Positions 38,073 to 48,564 of a stretch of DNA of 64,000 bases are shown one piece after another (position 1 is the first letter of the stretch; the number at the start of each line of letters is the position of its first letter). The notes below the pieces were generated by a model, which searched no databases, had not been told where the DNA came from, and saw nothing but the letters and a program-made list of their open reading frames with translations. A program made the position numbers and the translations under genes. The stretch spans positions 55,997 through 119,996 of the forward strand of contig JAIKYQ010000065.1 in assembly GCA_024683035.1 (NCBI GenBank). The letters run 5' to 3'. Source of the stretch: Eubacterium sp. Lineage in GTDB: Bacteria; Bacillota; Clostridia; Lachnospirales; Lachnospiraceae.

Positions 38073-40667
38073 TCAATTCTCCTCCAGGTAGTTTTCAAAT
38101 TGTTCCATGCTCATAAGCACTTTCCTGGGTTTGGTACCTTCTTCTTCTCCGACAACACCGGCATCACATAATTGATCCATGATCCGGGCGGCACGGTTAA
38201 AACCGATCCGGAATGCCCTCTGCAGCATTCCGATCGATGCTTTGTCTTTTTCGATGATCAGCTTTCCGGCATCGGCAAAATACTCATCCTGCCCTCCGGG
38301 ATCCGCAATTCCGGAGACACTCTCCGAAACGGAAGACTGATCTATTTTTTTCTGGATCTCTTCGTCGTAATTTCCGTTCTTATGATGCTGCAGCAGGAAA
38401 TGTACGACCTGAAGGATCTCATCATCCGAAACAAAAGCTCCCTGCACACGGACAGGCTTCTGGTATCCCTGCGGATAGAAAAGCATATCGCCGTGTCCCA
38501 GCAGTTTTTCTGCGCCGTTCATATCCAGAATGGTACGGGAATCCACACCGGACGTGACAGACAGGGCAATGCGCGACGGCATATTCGCCTTGATCAGTCC
38601 TGTGATCACGTTGACGGAAGGCCGCTGCGTGGCAATGATCAGATGGATCCCTGCCGCACGGGCAAGCTGTGCAAGACGGCAGATGGAATCCTCTACCTCG
38701 TTCTGTGCGACCATCATCAGATCGGCCAGCTCGTCGACAATAATGATCAGGCGCGGCATTCTGGCAGGCCGTGTACCCTCTTCCGGTTCCGGCATCGAAT
38801 CCACACGGGAATTGTAACCGGCCAGATCCCGCACGCCCAGCTCGGCAAATTTCTGATACCGTTCCGTCATTTCGGAAACGGCCCAGTTCAGCGCACCGGC
38901 CGCTTTTTTCGGATCTGTGACCACCGGTATAAACAGATGCGGAATACCGTTATATACAGAAAGCTCTACCACTTTCGGATCGATCATGATGAATTTTACT
39001 TCTTCCGGAGAAGATTTGTACAGGATACTCATGATCAGTGTATTAATGCATACTGATTTACCGGATCCCGTAGCACCGGCGATCAGCAGATGCGGCATCT
39101 TACCGATATCTGTGACGACTGACTGTCCGGCAATGTCTTTCCCAACAGCAAAAGCCAGAGGGGATTTATGCCGCCGGAAAGCCTGGGATTCCAGCAATTC
39201 CCGCAGCAATACCGCTGTATTTGTCTTATTGGGCACCTCGATCCCGATGGCAGATTTGCCCGGGATCGGCGCTTCTATACGAATATCCGCGGCAGCCAGG
39301 TTCAGTTTAATATCATCGGCAAGACTCAGGATCTTACTGACCTTGACACCCTGCTGCGGCGTCAGTTCATATCTGGTCACAGTCGGGCCGCAGCTGATGT
39401 GGTTGATGGTTACTTCCACACCGAAATCATGCAGCGTCTTCTGCAGTTTTGCTGCCGTGTTTTTCAGATGCGTATTCGAATCGCCGCTTTGCCCTCCTGC
39501 CGGAGACTTCAGCAGTGAAAGAGGCGGATAAACATAGGAATCCTCCCCTTTCCCCTTATCCTTGGGGATATCCGGCATGACAATACCGCCGGCAGACGGC
39601 TTACGTTTTCTGGCCGGCGAAACCTCTTTGGATTCCGGTGCACGGGTAGGCTCCGGAAAATCGGTGCTGCCGGAAGCTTTTTTGCTGTCCGTCCTGTTTT
39701 TTGCCGGAGTTTTCGCGCGTTCCACAAATGTAAAGTTTTCCGTCTGATTCACCGGTACCGACGTATTGACGATGATATCATCCGAAATCGGATAGGCTGT
39801 ATTTTCAGCCGGCTTCTCCTGCTCAACAGAACGAAGTCTCCTGGACTCTTCCCGCAGCCGAGCCTCTTCCTTCAGATTCTGCGGAACGACCATGTGTGAA
39901 ATATGACCGGTCCTGGCACGGACCGCAGCCACATTGGCATCCCGTTCTGCCTGCACGGCCTTCTGTCTTTCTTTGATGGCTCTTGCCGTATCTTTCTGCT
40001 GTTTTCTCTGCTGCTTTCGCTGCCGTGAATTGTCAGCCCGGCGCTGTCTCTGCATGCGGGCAGTGCCATAGGCTTTCTCACTCTTCCTTCGCAGAACAGA
40101 GAGCAGCGGTTTCTGTGTAAGCAGGATGGAAAAGATCACCAGCGCGATCAGCACGATCACATAAGCCCCGATCGTTCCCAAAGCCGATCCGAATAACTGC
40201 ACGATCATTCCGCCTGTTACGCCGCCGCCTGCGTGCACAGCGGCACTTTCGCGGTAAATGCGGCCGGCCGTCATGTCTGCCTCATATCCATATTGGATCA
40301 GCTGGAAAAAGGCGCAGACAAATACATAAATACCGGACAGGCCGCATACACGCTGTGCGGACTGCGAACCCTTTCCGTTGTTGGCCAGAAGAAACAGATC
40401 CAGATAAACAAACAGGAACGGAAAGGCATAGGCCGGCATACCGAACACACCAAATAAAGCTCCGGATATAACGCGTCCCACAACACCACAGAGTCCGAGA
40501 AGACTCAAAAATAACAGCAATGCCACTGCCAGGACGATCAGTATGTGAATATCCCGGTTCAGAGGCAGATCCTGTTTATTATGGGAAGCGCGCACAGTCT
40601 TCTGAGGCTTCCGGTTTCCGGTCTTTTTTGTTCCGGCTGTCTTTTTTTTATTTCCGGTCGATGCCAC
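38073..40667 (-). CDS. ftsK: DNA translocase FtsK/SpoIIIE
   Basis: N-terminal TMs; LLIAGATGSGKSVCINTLIMSILYKSSPEEVKFIMIDPKVVELSVYNGIPHL; C-terminal gamma-like winged helix. Confidence 0.95.
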   Translation of the reverse strand: MASTGNKKKTAGTKKTGNRKPQKTVRASHNKQDLPLNRDIHILIVLAVALLLFLSLLGLCGVVGRVISGALFGVFGMPAYAFPFLFVYLDLFLLANNGKGSQSAQRVCGLSGIYVFVCAFFQLIQYGYEADMTAGRIYRESAAVHAGGGVTGGMIVQLFGSALGTIGAYVIVLIALVIFSILLTQKPLLSVLRRKSEKAYGTARMQRQRRADNSRQRKQQRKQQKDTARAIKERQKAVQAERDANVAAVRARTGHISHMVVPQNLKEEARLREESRRLRSVEQEKPAENTAYPISDDIIVNTSVPVNQTENFTFVERAKTPAKNRTDSKKASGSTDFPEPTRAPESKEVSPARKRKPSAGGIVMPDIPKDKGKGEDSYVYPPLSLLKSPAGGQSGDSNTHLKNTAAKLQKTLHDFGVEVTINHISCGPTVTRYELTPQQGVKVSKILSLADDIKLNLAAADIRIEAPIPGKSAIGIEVPNKTNTAVLLRELLESQAFRRHKSPLAFAVGKDIAGQSVVTDIGKMPHLLIAGATGSGKSVCINTLIMSILYKSSPEEVKFIMIDPKVVELSVYNGIPHLFIPVVTDPKKAAGALNWAVSEMTERYQKFAELGVRDLAGYNSRVDSMPEPEEGTRPARMPRLIIIVDELADLMMVAQNEVEDSICRLAQLARAAGIHLIIATQRPSVNVITGLIKANMPSRIALSVTSGVDSRTILDMNGAEKLLGHGDMLFYPQGYQKPVRVQGAFVSDDEILQVVHFLLQHHKNGNYDEEIQKKIDQSSVSESVSGIADPGGQDEYFADAGKLIIEKDKASIGMLQRAFRIGFNRAARIMDQLCDAGVVGEEEGTKPRKVLMSMEQFENYLEEN

Positions 40668-40688
40668 TATAAGAAAACCTCGGTGTTT

Positions 40689-41561
40689 TCATCGAAAATA
40701 CAAAACAATACAGAGTATGCCGATCACCGCTGTATAAACAGAAAACAGGCGGCTGGCTTTTCTGGATAATATACGTTTTACCAGCTGCAGCATCGCCGTG
40801 GATACAAAAGCCGATACGACAATGCCGATGATACAGGCACCTATCTGCGGCGGAATCTCTGCCTGCGCCTGCACAGAAGGCAGGATCCCGATCATGCCGC
40901 CCAGGATGGCGGGAATGGCCAAAAGGAACGAGAATCGTACCATAAAAGGACGTTCCAGTCCGGATAAACAGGATGCCGACATGGCCATGCCCAGCCTGGA
41001 AATACCGGGAAGCGACGCCGCACCCTGCAGTGCTCCTGCCAGCAGCGCATCACGAAAGCCGCATCTCATGGGATTTCGCTTCACTTCCGGCGTAAACGAC
41101 GAGATAAACAGCAGCAAAGCCGTTACAAAAAAACCCATCGCCGTGATCAGAAGATTGGAGGCTCCCAGAAAGGAAAAATTACGCATGAACAAAGATACTA
41201 CGGCTTCTACAGCAGCCGCAGTTACGAGCAGGGCAGCCAGACGGCGGTAATTGCCGTGCAGAAGTGCACGATACGTCCCCTTTTTCCTCATAAAGGTAAT
41301 ACGGTTGAACGTGACAAGATTTCTGGCCAGATCCCGCAGGATCAGCAGGCAGGCCCGCAGGAGTTTCCGAAGATCTCCGGCAAAGGTCCATACAACCGCC
41401 ACCAGTGTTCCGATATGCAGATATACCATAAAAGACAGACTGCTGGCTGTGCTCTCTCCAAGCAGACGTCCGAACAACGCTATATGACCGGAACTGCTGA
41501 CCGGCAGAACGCACGTGACCCCCTGTATCACTCCCAGCAGCGCCGCCTTCCAAACAGGCAT
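40689..41561 (-). CDS. uppP: Undecaprenyl-diphosphate phosphatase
   Basis: ALLGVIQGVTCVLPVSSSGHIALFGRLLG; LQGAASLPGISRLGMAMSA. Confidence 0.9.
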   Translation of the reverse strand: MPVWKAALLGVIQGVTCVLPVSSSGHIALFGRLLGESTASSLSFMVYLHIGTLVAVVWTFAGDLRKLLRACLLILRDLARNLVTFNRITFMRKKGTYRALLHGNYRRLAALLVTAAAVEAVVSLFMRNFSFLGASNLLITAMGFFVTALLLFISSFTPEVKRNPMRCGFRDALLAGALQGAASLPGISRLGMAMSASCLSGLERPFMVRFSFLLAIPAILGGMIGILPSVQAQAEIPPQIGACIIGIVVSAFVSTAMLQLVKRILSRKASRLFSVYTAVIGILCIVLYFR

Positions 41562-41597
41562 ACTTAATCCCCCCGGCTTTACTCCCCTTCCGCCGCT

Positions 41598-42335
41598 TTA
41601 CTCCAGTTCCCCGTCCAGATTGGTATAAACGTTCTGAACATCGTCGCTGTCATCCAGCAGGTCGAGGATCTTCTGGAGACTGGCACGTGCTGACGGATCT
41701 TCCAGCGCCACTTTTGTCTGCGGCAGCTTGACGATTTCTGCTTCGGCCATAACGATCCCTTCTTTTTCCAGCGATTCACGCACAGCCGAAAAATCAGCAG
41801 GATCCGTCAATACTTCGTAACCGTCCTCTTCCTCGTTAAAATCTTCGGCACCTGCATCCAGTACAAGCATCATCAGGTCATCCGCCGATAAAGCGCATTC
41901 TTCCTTATCAATTAAAATCTGGCCTTTTTCATCGAACATGAATGAAACACAGCCCGGTGTGCCGATATTGCCCTGACCCTTGGAGAACGCAGCCCGTACA
42001 TCGGCTGCCGTACGGTTTTTATTATCCGTGAGCGTTTCTACGATAATGGCAATACCGCTGGGACCGTATCCTTCATAGGTCATGCGTTCGTAATTCGCAG
42101 CGTTGGAATCTCCTGCTGCCTTTTTGATTCCGCGTTCGATGGTATCATTCGGCATATTGGCCGCCTTGGCCTTGGCAATGACATCCCGGAGCTTACTGTT
42201 ATTGGCCGGGTCCGGTCCGCCTTCCTTAACGGCAATGACAATCTCTCTTCCGATGATTGTAAATACCTTGCCCTTTTTGGCATCATTTTTCTCTTTTTTA
42301 TGCTTGATATTCGCAAATTTAGAATGTCCTGACAT
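41598..42335 (-). CDS. yebC: YebC/PmpR-family regulator
   Basis: [75 protein letters not shown]. Confidence 0.96.
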   Translation of the reverse strand: MSGHSKFANIKHKKEKNDAKKGKVFTIIGREIVIAVKEGGPDPANNSKLRDVIAKAKAANMPNDTIERGIKKAAGDSNAANYERMTYEGYGPSGIAIIVETLTDNKNRTAADVRAAFSKGQGNIGTPGCVSFMFDEKGQILIDKEECALSADDLMMLVLDAGAEDFNEEEDGYEVLTDPADFSAVRESLEKEGIVMAEAEIVKLPQTKVALEDPSARASLQKILDLLDDSDDVQNVYTNLDGELE

Positions 42336-42441
42336 ACTTAGCTCCTATCCTATTTTCCTGTGCCGGCTGCATCGCATACTACCGGCAATTTTATTCAGTC
42401 TATAAAAGAATAGCACTGCGCTGCGTCATCGTCAAGGCTGC

Positions 42442-43926
42442 TCATATGCGTATATAGTCGATCAGATCGCCGGCCAGAACCGCCGCTTCGGACCGCTCCC
42501 TGGCTGCACGGTTGCCGCATGTCCCATGTAAACAGACAGCCAGTGCTGCCGCTTTTGACGGCTGTTCGGAAAGCTGAAACAGGAAGGCAGCCAGGATACC
42601 GGCCAGGACATCACCGCTGCCCGCCGTCGCCAGTGCACTGCTCCCCTCCGGATAAAGATAACTGACCCCGTCCGCCCCGGCAATGACGGTATGGGCATCT
42701 TTCAGTACCACACAGGCGCCGCTTTTTTCAGCCAGCGCTTCTGCCGCTTTTCTGGAATCTGCTTTAATGGCGGCACAGTCCTCTCCCGTCAGGCGGCTCA
42801 TCTCCATAACGTGCGGTGTCAGGACACAGGGACCCGGATAGGCACGCAGCATGTCCGGACGCCCCTGCAGCAGATTCAGTGCATCTGCATCCAGCACCAG
42901 CGGGAGTCGGCTGCGGCTGCAGACATATTCCAGAATATCGGAGGCCGTCTTTCCTGTTCCTATGCCGGGTCCGATCAAAACCGCATCCGCCCAGTTCAGC
43001 GCCGCCTCCAGTCCGTCGGACTCCCAGGCTTCTTCACGATATGTTTCCAGCAGTGCTTCGGGGAAAGAAGCTGCCAACGCCTGTCTGTTTGTTTCTTCCG
43101 TATAGATTTTCACCATTCCCGCCCCGCTCCGCAGGCAGGCTTTTGCAGACAGATATGCCGCTCCGCAGATACAGCGGCTTCCCGCAATGACCAGTATTTT
43201 GCCGAAAGTACCTTTATTTCCGGATTCTGCTCTGCCCGGAAGAAGAGACAGATCCTGCTGTGTCACCAGATGGAATTCTCTGTCTTCCGGCATGTCATCA
43301 GGGAGGCGTATTCCGATTTTTCGGATGTATACCCGGCCGGCACAGGCTTTCCCGGGATACTGGTATAAACCGGCTTTCGGTCCGGAAAAGCTGACCGTAC
43401 AGCTTGCTTTGACGGCACATCCCAGGACCTGTCCCGTATCGGTATGCACGCCGGACGGGATATCCACCGCTGCGACCGGAATCCCGGAATCATTGATAGT
43501 ACGGATAAGGCCGGCATACGGCTCCTGTACCATACGGGAAAGTCCGATTCCGAAAAGGGCATCCACGATCAGTGTTTTTCCTGTCAGATCCGGGAGATCT
43601 TCAGCCGGTACGATACGGACATCATACGTACGCAGCAGCTCCTCCTGCTGCTTTCGCTCCGTACTGTAACGGGATGGATCTCCTGCGGCCACGACAAGCG
43701 GATGATAGCCTCTTTCGGCCAGAAGCCGGGCAACGACTATACCGTCTCCGCCGTTATTGCCGGTCCCGCAGAATACAACCGTACCGGAAAGATCCAGTTT
43801 CTCCTCTGTAAGCACCTCCATAACAGCCAGTGCGGCCCGTTCCATCAGTACGGGAGAAGACAGCCCCTGACGCATCGTCCGGCTGTCTGCCTCTTTGAGC
43901 TGTGCTGCTGTCCAAATCCTTTCCAA
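42442..43926 (-). CDS. nnr: Bifunctional NAD(P)H-hydrate epimerase / ADP-dependent dehydratase
   Basis: FCGTGNNGGDGIVVARLLAERGY; GTFGKILVIAGS; VLTPHVMEMSRLTG; ALATAGSGDVLAGILAAFL. Confidence 0.94.
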   Translation of the reverse strand: MERIWTAAQLKEADSRTMRQGLSSPVLMERAALAVMEVLTEEKLDLSGTVVFCGTGNNGGDGIVVARLLAERGYHPLVVAAGDPSRYSTERKQQEELLRTYDVRIVPAEDLPDLTGKTLIVDALFGIGLSRMVQEPYAGLIRTINDSGIPVAAVDIPSGVHTDTGQVLGCAVKASCTVSFSGPKAGLYQYPGKACAGRVYIRKIGIRLPDDMPEDREFHLVTQQDLSLLPGRAESGNKGTFGKILVIAGSRCICGAAYLSAKACLRSGAGMVKIYTEETNRQALAASFPEALLETYREEAWESDGLEAALNWADAVLIGPGIGTGKTASDILEYVCSRSRLPLVLDADALNLLQGRPDMLRAYPGPCVLTPHVMEMSRLTGEDCAAIKADSRKAAEALAEKSGACVVLKDAHTVIAGADGVSYLYPEGSSALATAGSGDVLAGILAAFLFQLSEQPSKAAALAVCLHGTCGNRAARERSEAAVLAGDLIDYIRI

Positions 43927-43964
43927 TTCCGTTTTCCTTTCTTTTTTGCGCTGTTATCTAAATA

Positions 43965-43986
43965 CAGACCCGCATCCGCGGGTCTG
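43965..43986 (-). terminator. Hairpin downstream of rex (possible terminator)
   Basis: CAGACCCGCATCCGCGGGTCTG near-perfect stem, weak T-tail. Confidence 0.5.
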
Positions 43987-43990
43987 CCTG

Positions 43991-44641
43991 TTAGTTTTCT
44001 TCTTTCTGCTGTGCCGCATTCAGGCGGTACGTCAATTGCATCAGGCTGTCTGACAAGTGGACATTTTCCACGATGACATCCTCGGGAAGCTGCAGATTAA
44101 GATCCGTATAGGCAAAATTCCAAATGGCATTTATGCCGTTTTCCACAAGGATCTGAGCTATTTCCGTAGCATTCTTCTTAGGCAGTGTCAGAACGGCGAT
44201 CTCTACTTCGTGTTCTTTCAAAAAAGACGGCAGTTCTTCTACGCTGCGGATTTCGGTATTGCGTACTTTTGTTCCGATAACCTCTTTCCGGATATCAAAC
44301 AACCCTACGATATGTATACTGCCGCGGTTGAAGTTTTCGTAATTGGCCAGTGCCTTTCCCAGGTGGCCTGTCCCGATGATGATCATGGCATGATCATGAT
44401 CCAGCCCCAGGATCTTACCGATCTCATCCCGCAGATACCGAACATTATAACCATAACCCTGCTGTCCGAAACCGCCGAAATTATTCAGATCCTGCCGGAT
44501 CTGGGAAGCCGTAACCTTCATAAGGCGGCTCAGTTCTCCGGATGAAATCCTTTCCGTGCCGGAATTCAGCAGTTCACCCAGATAACGATGATAGCGCGGA
44601 AGTCTGCTGATCACCGCCTTGGATATTTGTCTTTCTCCCAC
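43991..44641 (-). CDS. rex: Redox-sensing transcriptional repressor Rex (likely GTG start at 44641)
   Basis: ISKAVISRLPRYHRYLGELLNSGTERISSGELSRLMKVTASQIRQDLNNFGGFGQQGYGYNV; Rossmann IIGTGHLGKALANY; GAGG before GTG. Confidence 0.95.
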   Translation of the reverse strand: MGERQISKAVISRLPRYHRYLGELLNSGTERISSGELSRLMKVTASQIRQDLNNFGGFGQQGYGYNVRYLRDEIGKILGLDHDHAMIIIGTGHLGKALANYENFNRGSIHIVGLFDIRKEVIGTKVRNTEIRSVEELPSFLKEHEVEIAVLTLPKKNATEIAQILVENGINAIWNFAYTDLNLQLPEDVIVENVHLSDSLMQLTYRLNAAQQKEEN

Positions 44642-44795
44642 AGCGGTTTCCTCCTTGATCGTTCCTGCTGTATGATTGATCCTGCAGCCAAAGAATCTGC
44701 GCATCAAATGAATCGAATCCAACTGTTTTTGTTAGTATAACCGTTAGCCAAAAATCTGTCAACTTTGCAGGATTCGTGCTATACTCTACTGTATT

Positions 44796-46712
44796 ATGAT
44801 ACTTTCATGTCAGCATATAACAAAATCATATGGTACAGAAAGCGTTCTGCGGGACGTCTCTTTTCATTTGGAAGAAGGCGAAAAGGCTGCCCTGATCGGC
44901 GTCAACGGAGCAGGGAAGACCACGCTGCTGCGTATCCTGACAGGTCAGGAAAATGCCGACGGCGGCGTCTGTTCCGTAAAAGGCGGATGCCGGATCGGTT
45001 ACCTGGCCCAGTATCAGGAACTGGAAGGCAGCTGTACTATTTACGAAGAAGTCCGAAAGGCCAGACTTGATCTTTTGGATATGGAACAGAGAATCCGCGC
45101 CATGGAAGCAGAAATGGCCGGCGTTCCTTCTGCCGAAAACCCTGCCCTTCTTCAGAAATATGAAGAAACATTGCAGGAATATGAACGACGTAACGGATAT
45201 GCCAGTGAGAGCGAGATCATCGGCGTACTGCGCGGACTGGGATTCGCCGAGTCCGATTACACCAGAAAACTCTCTTCGCTTTCCGGCGGACAGAAAACGA
45301 GGGTTGTGCTGGCCCGTGTCCTTCTGGAAGAACCGGACATCCTTCTTCTGGATGAGCCGACCAACCATCTGGACGTTTCCTCCGTTCGCTGGCTGGAAGC
45401 ACGTCTTTCCCGGTATCCGGGCACGCTTCTGCTGGTTTCCCATGACCGTTATTTCATGGACCGCCTTGTCACGCATGTGATTGAAATAGAACGCGGTACT
45501 TCTCTCTCTTTTCCCGGGAATTACACAGCATTCAGTCGGAAAAAAGCGGAAAAGCGTAAAGCAGCTTTGCGTGCCTGGGAAAAGCAGGATGCCGCTATCC
45601 GCCATCAGGAAGCTGTGATCCGGAAACTCCGGCAGTTCAACCGGGAAAAATCCATTAGCCGTGCGGAAAGCAGGGAAAAACAATTGCAAAAGACAGAACG
45701 CCTGGAGAAGCCGGCGGATCTGGATGCTGATATGCGTTTGGAGCTGATCCCTTCGCAGGAAAGCGGCAAGGACGTCTGCATCGTTGAAGGGCTGCAGAAG
45801 CGTTTTTCTTCGGATCCTTTGTTCAGGGATCTGCATTTTATGATACGGCGCGGCGAACGGATCGGCCTGATCGGGGATAACGGAACCGGAAAATCAACCA
45901 TATTAAAAATACTCGGCGGAGATCTAAAGCCGGATGCCGGCCAGATCCGTTTCGGTTCACGGGTGCAGACAGGTTACTACGATCAGGAACAGCAGCTTCT
46001 GCATGAAGACAAAACGCTGTTTGATGAAATCTCCGACTCTTATCCGGACCGCACGCAAACAGAAATCCGCAATATGCTGGCCGCTTTTCTGTTTACCGGC
46101 GACGATGCATTTAAACAGATCTCTGCTCTCTCCGGTGGAGAACGAGCCCGCGTGACACTGGCAAAGCTGATGCTTTCCGGCGCCAATTTCCTGCTTCTGG
46201 ATGAGCCGACCAACCATCTGGATATCGAATCACGCGAAATATTGGAAGATGCACTCTGCCGTTTTACCGGTACGATCCTGTTTGTCAGCCATGACCGCTA
46301 TTTTATCAACCGCACGGCTACCCGGATCCTGGAACTGGATCATCAGACACTGACAGAGTATCTGGGTGACTACGATTACTATCTGGAAAAAAAGGCAGAA
46401 AAACAAACCGGCATGCCGGCCGGACCACTTTCTACAGCTGTTGATACGTCCGCGTCCGGCAAATTGGACTGGCAGGCACAGAAAGAAGAACAGGCACGCA
46501 TCCGGAAACAACAGCAGAAACTGCAGAATTGTGAAAAAGAAATAGCGGATACGGAAGAAAAGATCCGGCTCATAGATGAAGAACTTTCCCTTCCCGAAAC
46601 AGGTACGAATCTGACTCGCTGCCAGGAGCTTGCCCTGCAGAGAGAACAGCAGGACAAAAAGCTGAATGAACTGATGGAGCTTTGGGAGATCCTGGCAGAC
46701 ACAGATTCCTGA
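44796..46712 (+). CDS. ABC-F family ATPase (tandem ABC domains)
   Basis: GVNGAGKTTLLRIL, LSSLSGGQKTRVVLARVLLEEPDILLLDEPTNHLD; second copy GDNGTGKSTILKIL, ISALSGGERARVTLAKLML; no TMs; coiled-coil C-terminus. Confidence 0.95.
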   Translation: MILSCQHITKSYGTESVLRDVSFHLEEGEKAALIGVNGAGKTTLLRILTGQENADGGVCSVKGGCRIGYLAQYQELEGSCTIYEEVRKARLDLLDMEQRIRAMEAEMAGVPSAENPALLQKYEETLQEYERRNGYASESEIIGVLRGLGFAESDYTRKLSSLSGGQKTRVVLARVLLEEPDILLLDEPTNHLDVSSVRWLEARLSRYPGTLLLVSHDRYFMDRLVTHVIEIERGTSLSFPGNYTAFSRKKAEKRKAALRAWEKQDAAIRHQEAVIRKLRQFNREKSISRAESREKQLQKTERLEKPADLDADMRLELIPSQESGKDVCIVEGLQKRFSSDPLFRDLHFMIRRGERIGLIGDNGTGKSTILKILGGDLKPDAGQIRFGSRVQTGYYDQEQQLLHEDKTLFDEISDSYPDRTQTEIRNMLAAFLFTGDDAFKQISALSGGERARVTLAKLMLSGANFLLLDEPTNHLDIESREILEDALCRFTGTILFVSHDRYFINRTATRILELDHQTLTEYLGDYDYYLEKKAEKQTGMPAGPLSTAVDTSASGKLDWQAQKEEQARIRKQQQKLQNCEKEIADTEEKIRLIDEELSLPETGTNLTRCQELALQREQQDKKLNELMELWEILADTDS

Positions 46713-46719
46713 AGAGTAT

Positions 46720-47928
46720 TTACAGCTGTTCCAGCTCCGCTCGGATGGCTTTGATAAAGGCTTCACTGTCCAGAATGACCGGATCCGGAATATGGGTGAT
46801 CGCCGCCAGATCACCGGTCATCTTCCCATTTTCGATCGTACGGATCGTGGCTTTTTCCAGATGATCGGCAAACACCTGCAGCTCCGGAATGCCATCCAGT
46901 TCCCCGCGCTTGCGCAAAGCCCCGCTCCAGGCAAAAATCGTCGCCACAGAATTGGTAGATGTGGTCTCTCCCTTCAGATACTTGTAATAATGCCGCTGGA
47001 CTGTTCCATGCGCCGCTTCATATTCATAATAACCGCCCGGAGAAACCAGGACAGAAGTCATCATGGCCAGCGAGCCGAAAGCCGACGAGATCATATCACT
47101 CATCACATCACCGTCGTAGTTTTTCGTTGCCCAGATAAAGCCGCCGGCTGATTTCATGATCCTGGCTACTGCGTCATCGATCAGGGTATAGAAATAGGTG
47201 ATGCCTGCTTTTTCAAATTCCGGCCGGTACTCATTTTCATAGAGTTCCTCAAAAATATCCTTAAACCGATGATCATAGGTTTTGGAGATCGTATCCTTGG
47301 TGGAGAACCAGAGGTCCTTTTTTTCAGCCAGTGCGTAGGTAAAGCAGCTGCGGGCATAGCTGATGATGGAAGCATCCAGATTGTGTACGCCCTGCACAAC
47401 GCCCGGTCCGTTAAAAACATGGATAACAGACCGATCCTGTGTTTTGCCGTCTTCCGACGTATAGACCATCTCCACTTTCCCGGGACCCGGGATGCGCATT
47501 TCTACATTTTTGTATATATCGCCGTACGCATGACGCGCGATGGTGATCGGTTTTTTCCAGTTGCGTACACAGGGGTCAATGCCCTTTACAATGATCGGCG
47601 TACGGAAGACCGTTCCGTCCAGCATGGCGCGGATCGTCCCGTTCGGACTCTTCCACATTTCCTTCAAATTGTATTCCTGCACCCGGGCGGCATTTGGTGT
47701 GATCGTTGCACACTTGACCGCCACGCCGTATTTTTTCGTTGCTTCGGCAGAGTCTTTTGTGACCTGGTCATCCGTTTCGTCCCGGTGCTGCAATCCCAGA
47801 TCATAATACTCCGTCTTCAGATCGATAAAGGGAACGATCAGTTCCTCCTTGATCATCTTCCAAAGGATTCTTGTCATTTCATCGCCGTCCATTTCGACCA
47901 GCGGTGTTTTCATCTGTATTTTTTTCAT
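46720..47928 (-). CDS. icd: NADP-dependent isocitrate dehydrogenase (eukaryotic-like homodimeric type)
   Basis: [91 protein letters not shown]. Confidence 0.95.
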   Translation of the reverse strand: MKKIQMKTPLVEMDGDEMTRILWKMIKEELIVPFIDLKTEYYDLGLQHRDETDDQVTKDSAEATKKYGVAVKCATITPNAARVQEYNLKEMWKSPNGTIRAMLDGTVFRTPIIVKGIDPCVRNWKKPITIARHAYGDIYKNVEMRIPGPGKVEMVYTSEDGKTQDRSVIHVFNGPGVVQGVHNLDASIISYARSCFTYALAEKKDLWFSTKDTISKTYDHRFKDIFEELYENEYRPEFEKAGITYFYTLIDDAVARIMKSAGGFIWATKNYDGDVMSDMISSAFGSLAMMTSVLVSPGGYYEYEAAHGTVQRHYYKYLKGETTSTNSVATIFAWSGALRKRGELDGIPELQVFADHLEKATIRTIENGKMTGDLAAITHIPDPVILDSEAFIKAIRAELEQL

Positions 47929-48015
47929 TATATGTCTCCTCTAACGGTTGTCTTTTCGGTTACACAGGTATACAGATACCGTTTTATAATACATATAGAA
48001 TGTATCACACAGACT

Positions 48016-48564
48016 TCAGGCCGCGCTTCCCAAAACGGAACGGTTTTTCCAGATATAATCGATCAATGATACGATCGTCAGAATAACGGCAGCCACCGTC
48101 AGTATGGTTTCCAGCACAGCCCAGGAGGTAATATTTAACAGCATGATGATGATCAGTGCCATCTGTACGATGGTTTTGATCTTTCCCCACCAGCTGGCCG
48201 CGATCACAATCCCGTTGTCGGCGGCCACCAGACGGAAGCCGCTGATGATGAATTCTCTGGCTATGATGATGATCACGACCCAGGCTGCCAGCTCCTGTGT
48301 ATCCACAAGACAGATCAGTGCCGTACAGACCAGCAGCTTATCGGCAAGCGGATCCATGAATTTTCCGAAATCTGTAACCAGGTCATATTTTCTGGCAATA
48401 TAGCCATCCGCCGTATCGGTCAGGCTGGCGATGATAAAAACAACAAGGGAAAGATATCTTCCCGCTGCAAAGGGTGCATAAAAGAAAAGCAGAAATACGG
48501 GAATCAGGACCATGCGAAGGCAGGTCAGTTTATTGGGCAGATTCATATTTCTCAACATACTCAT
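48016..48564 (-). CDS. pgsA: CDP-diacylglycerol-glycerol-3-phosphate 3-phosphatidyltransferase
   Basis: MNLPNKLTCLRMVLIPVFL; SLTDTADGYIARKYDLVTDFGKFMDPLADKLL. Confidence 0.95.
   Translation of the reverse strand: MSMLRNMNLPNKLTCLRMVLIPVFLLFFYAPFAAGRYLSLVVFIIASLTDTADGYIARKYDLVTDFGKFMDPLADKLLVCTALICLVDTQELAAWVVIIIIAREFIISGFRLVAADNGIVIAASWWGKIKTIVQMALIIIMLLNITSWAVLETILTVAAVILTIVSLIDYIWKNRSVLGSAA

Noticed and set aside
44728-44760. Possible Rex operator upstream of the ABC-F gene and rex (TTGTTAGTATAACCGTTA)
   Set aside because: Only partial similarity to TTGTTAANNNNTTAACAA; not enough to support without motif scoring.
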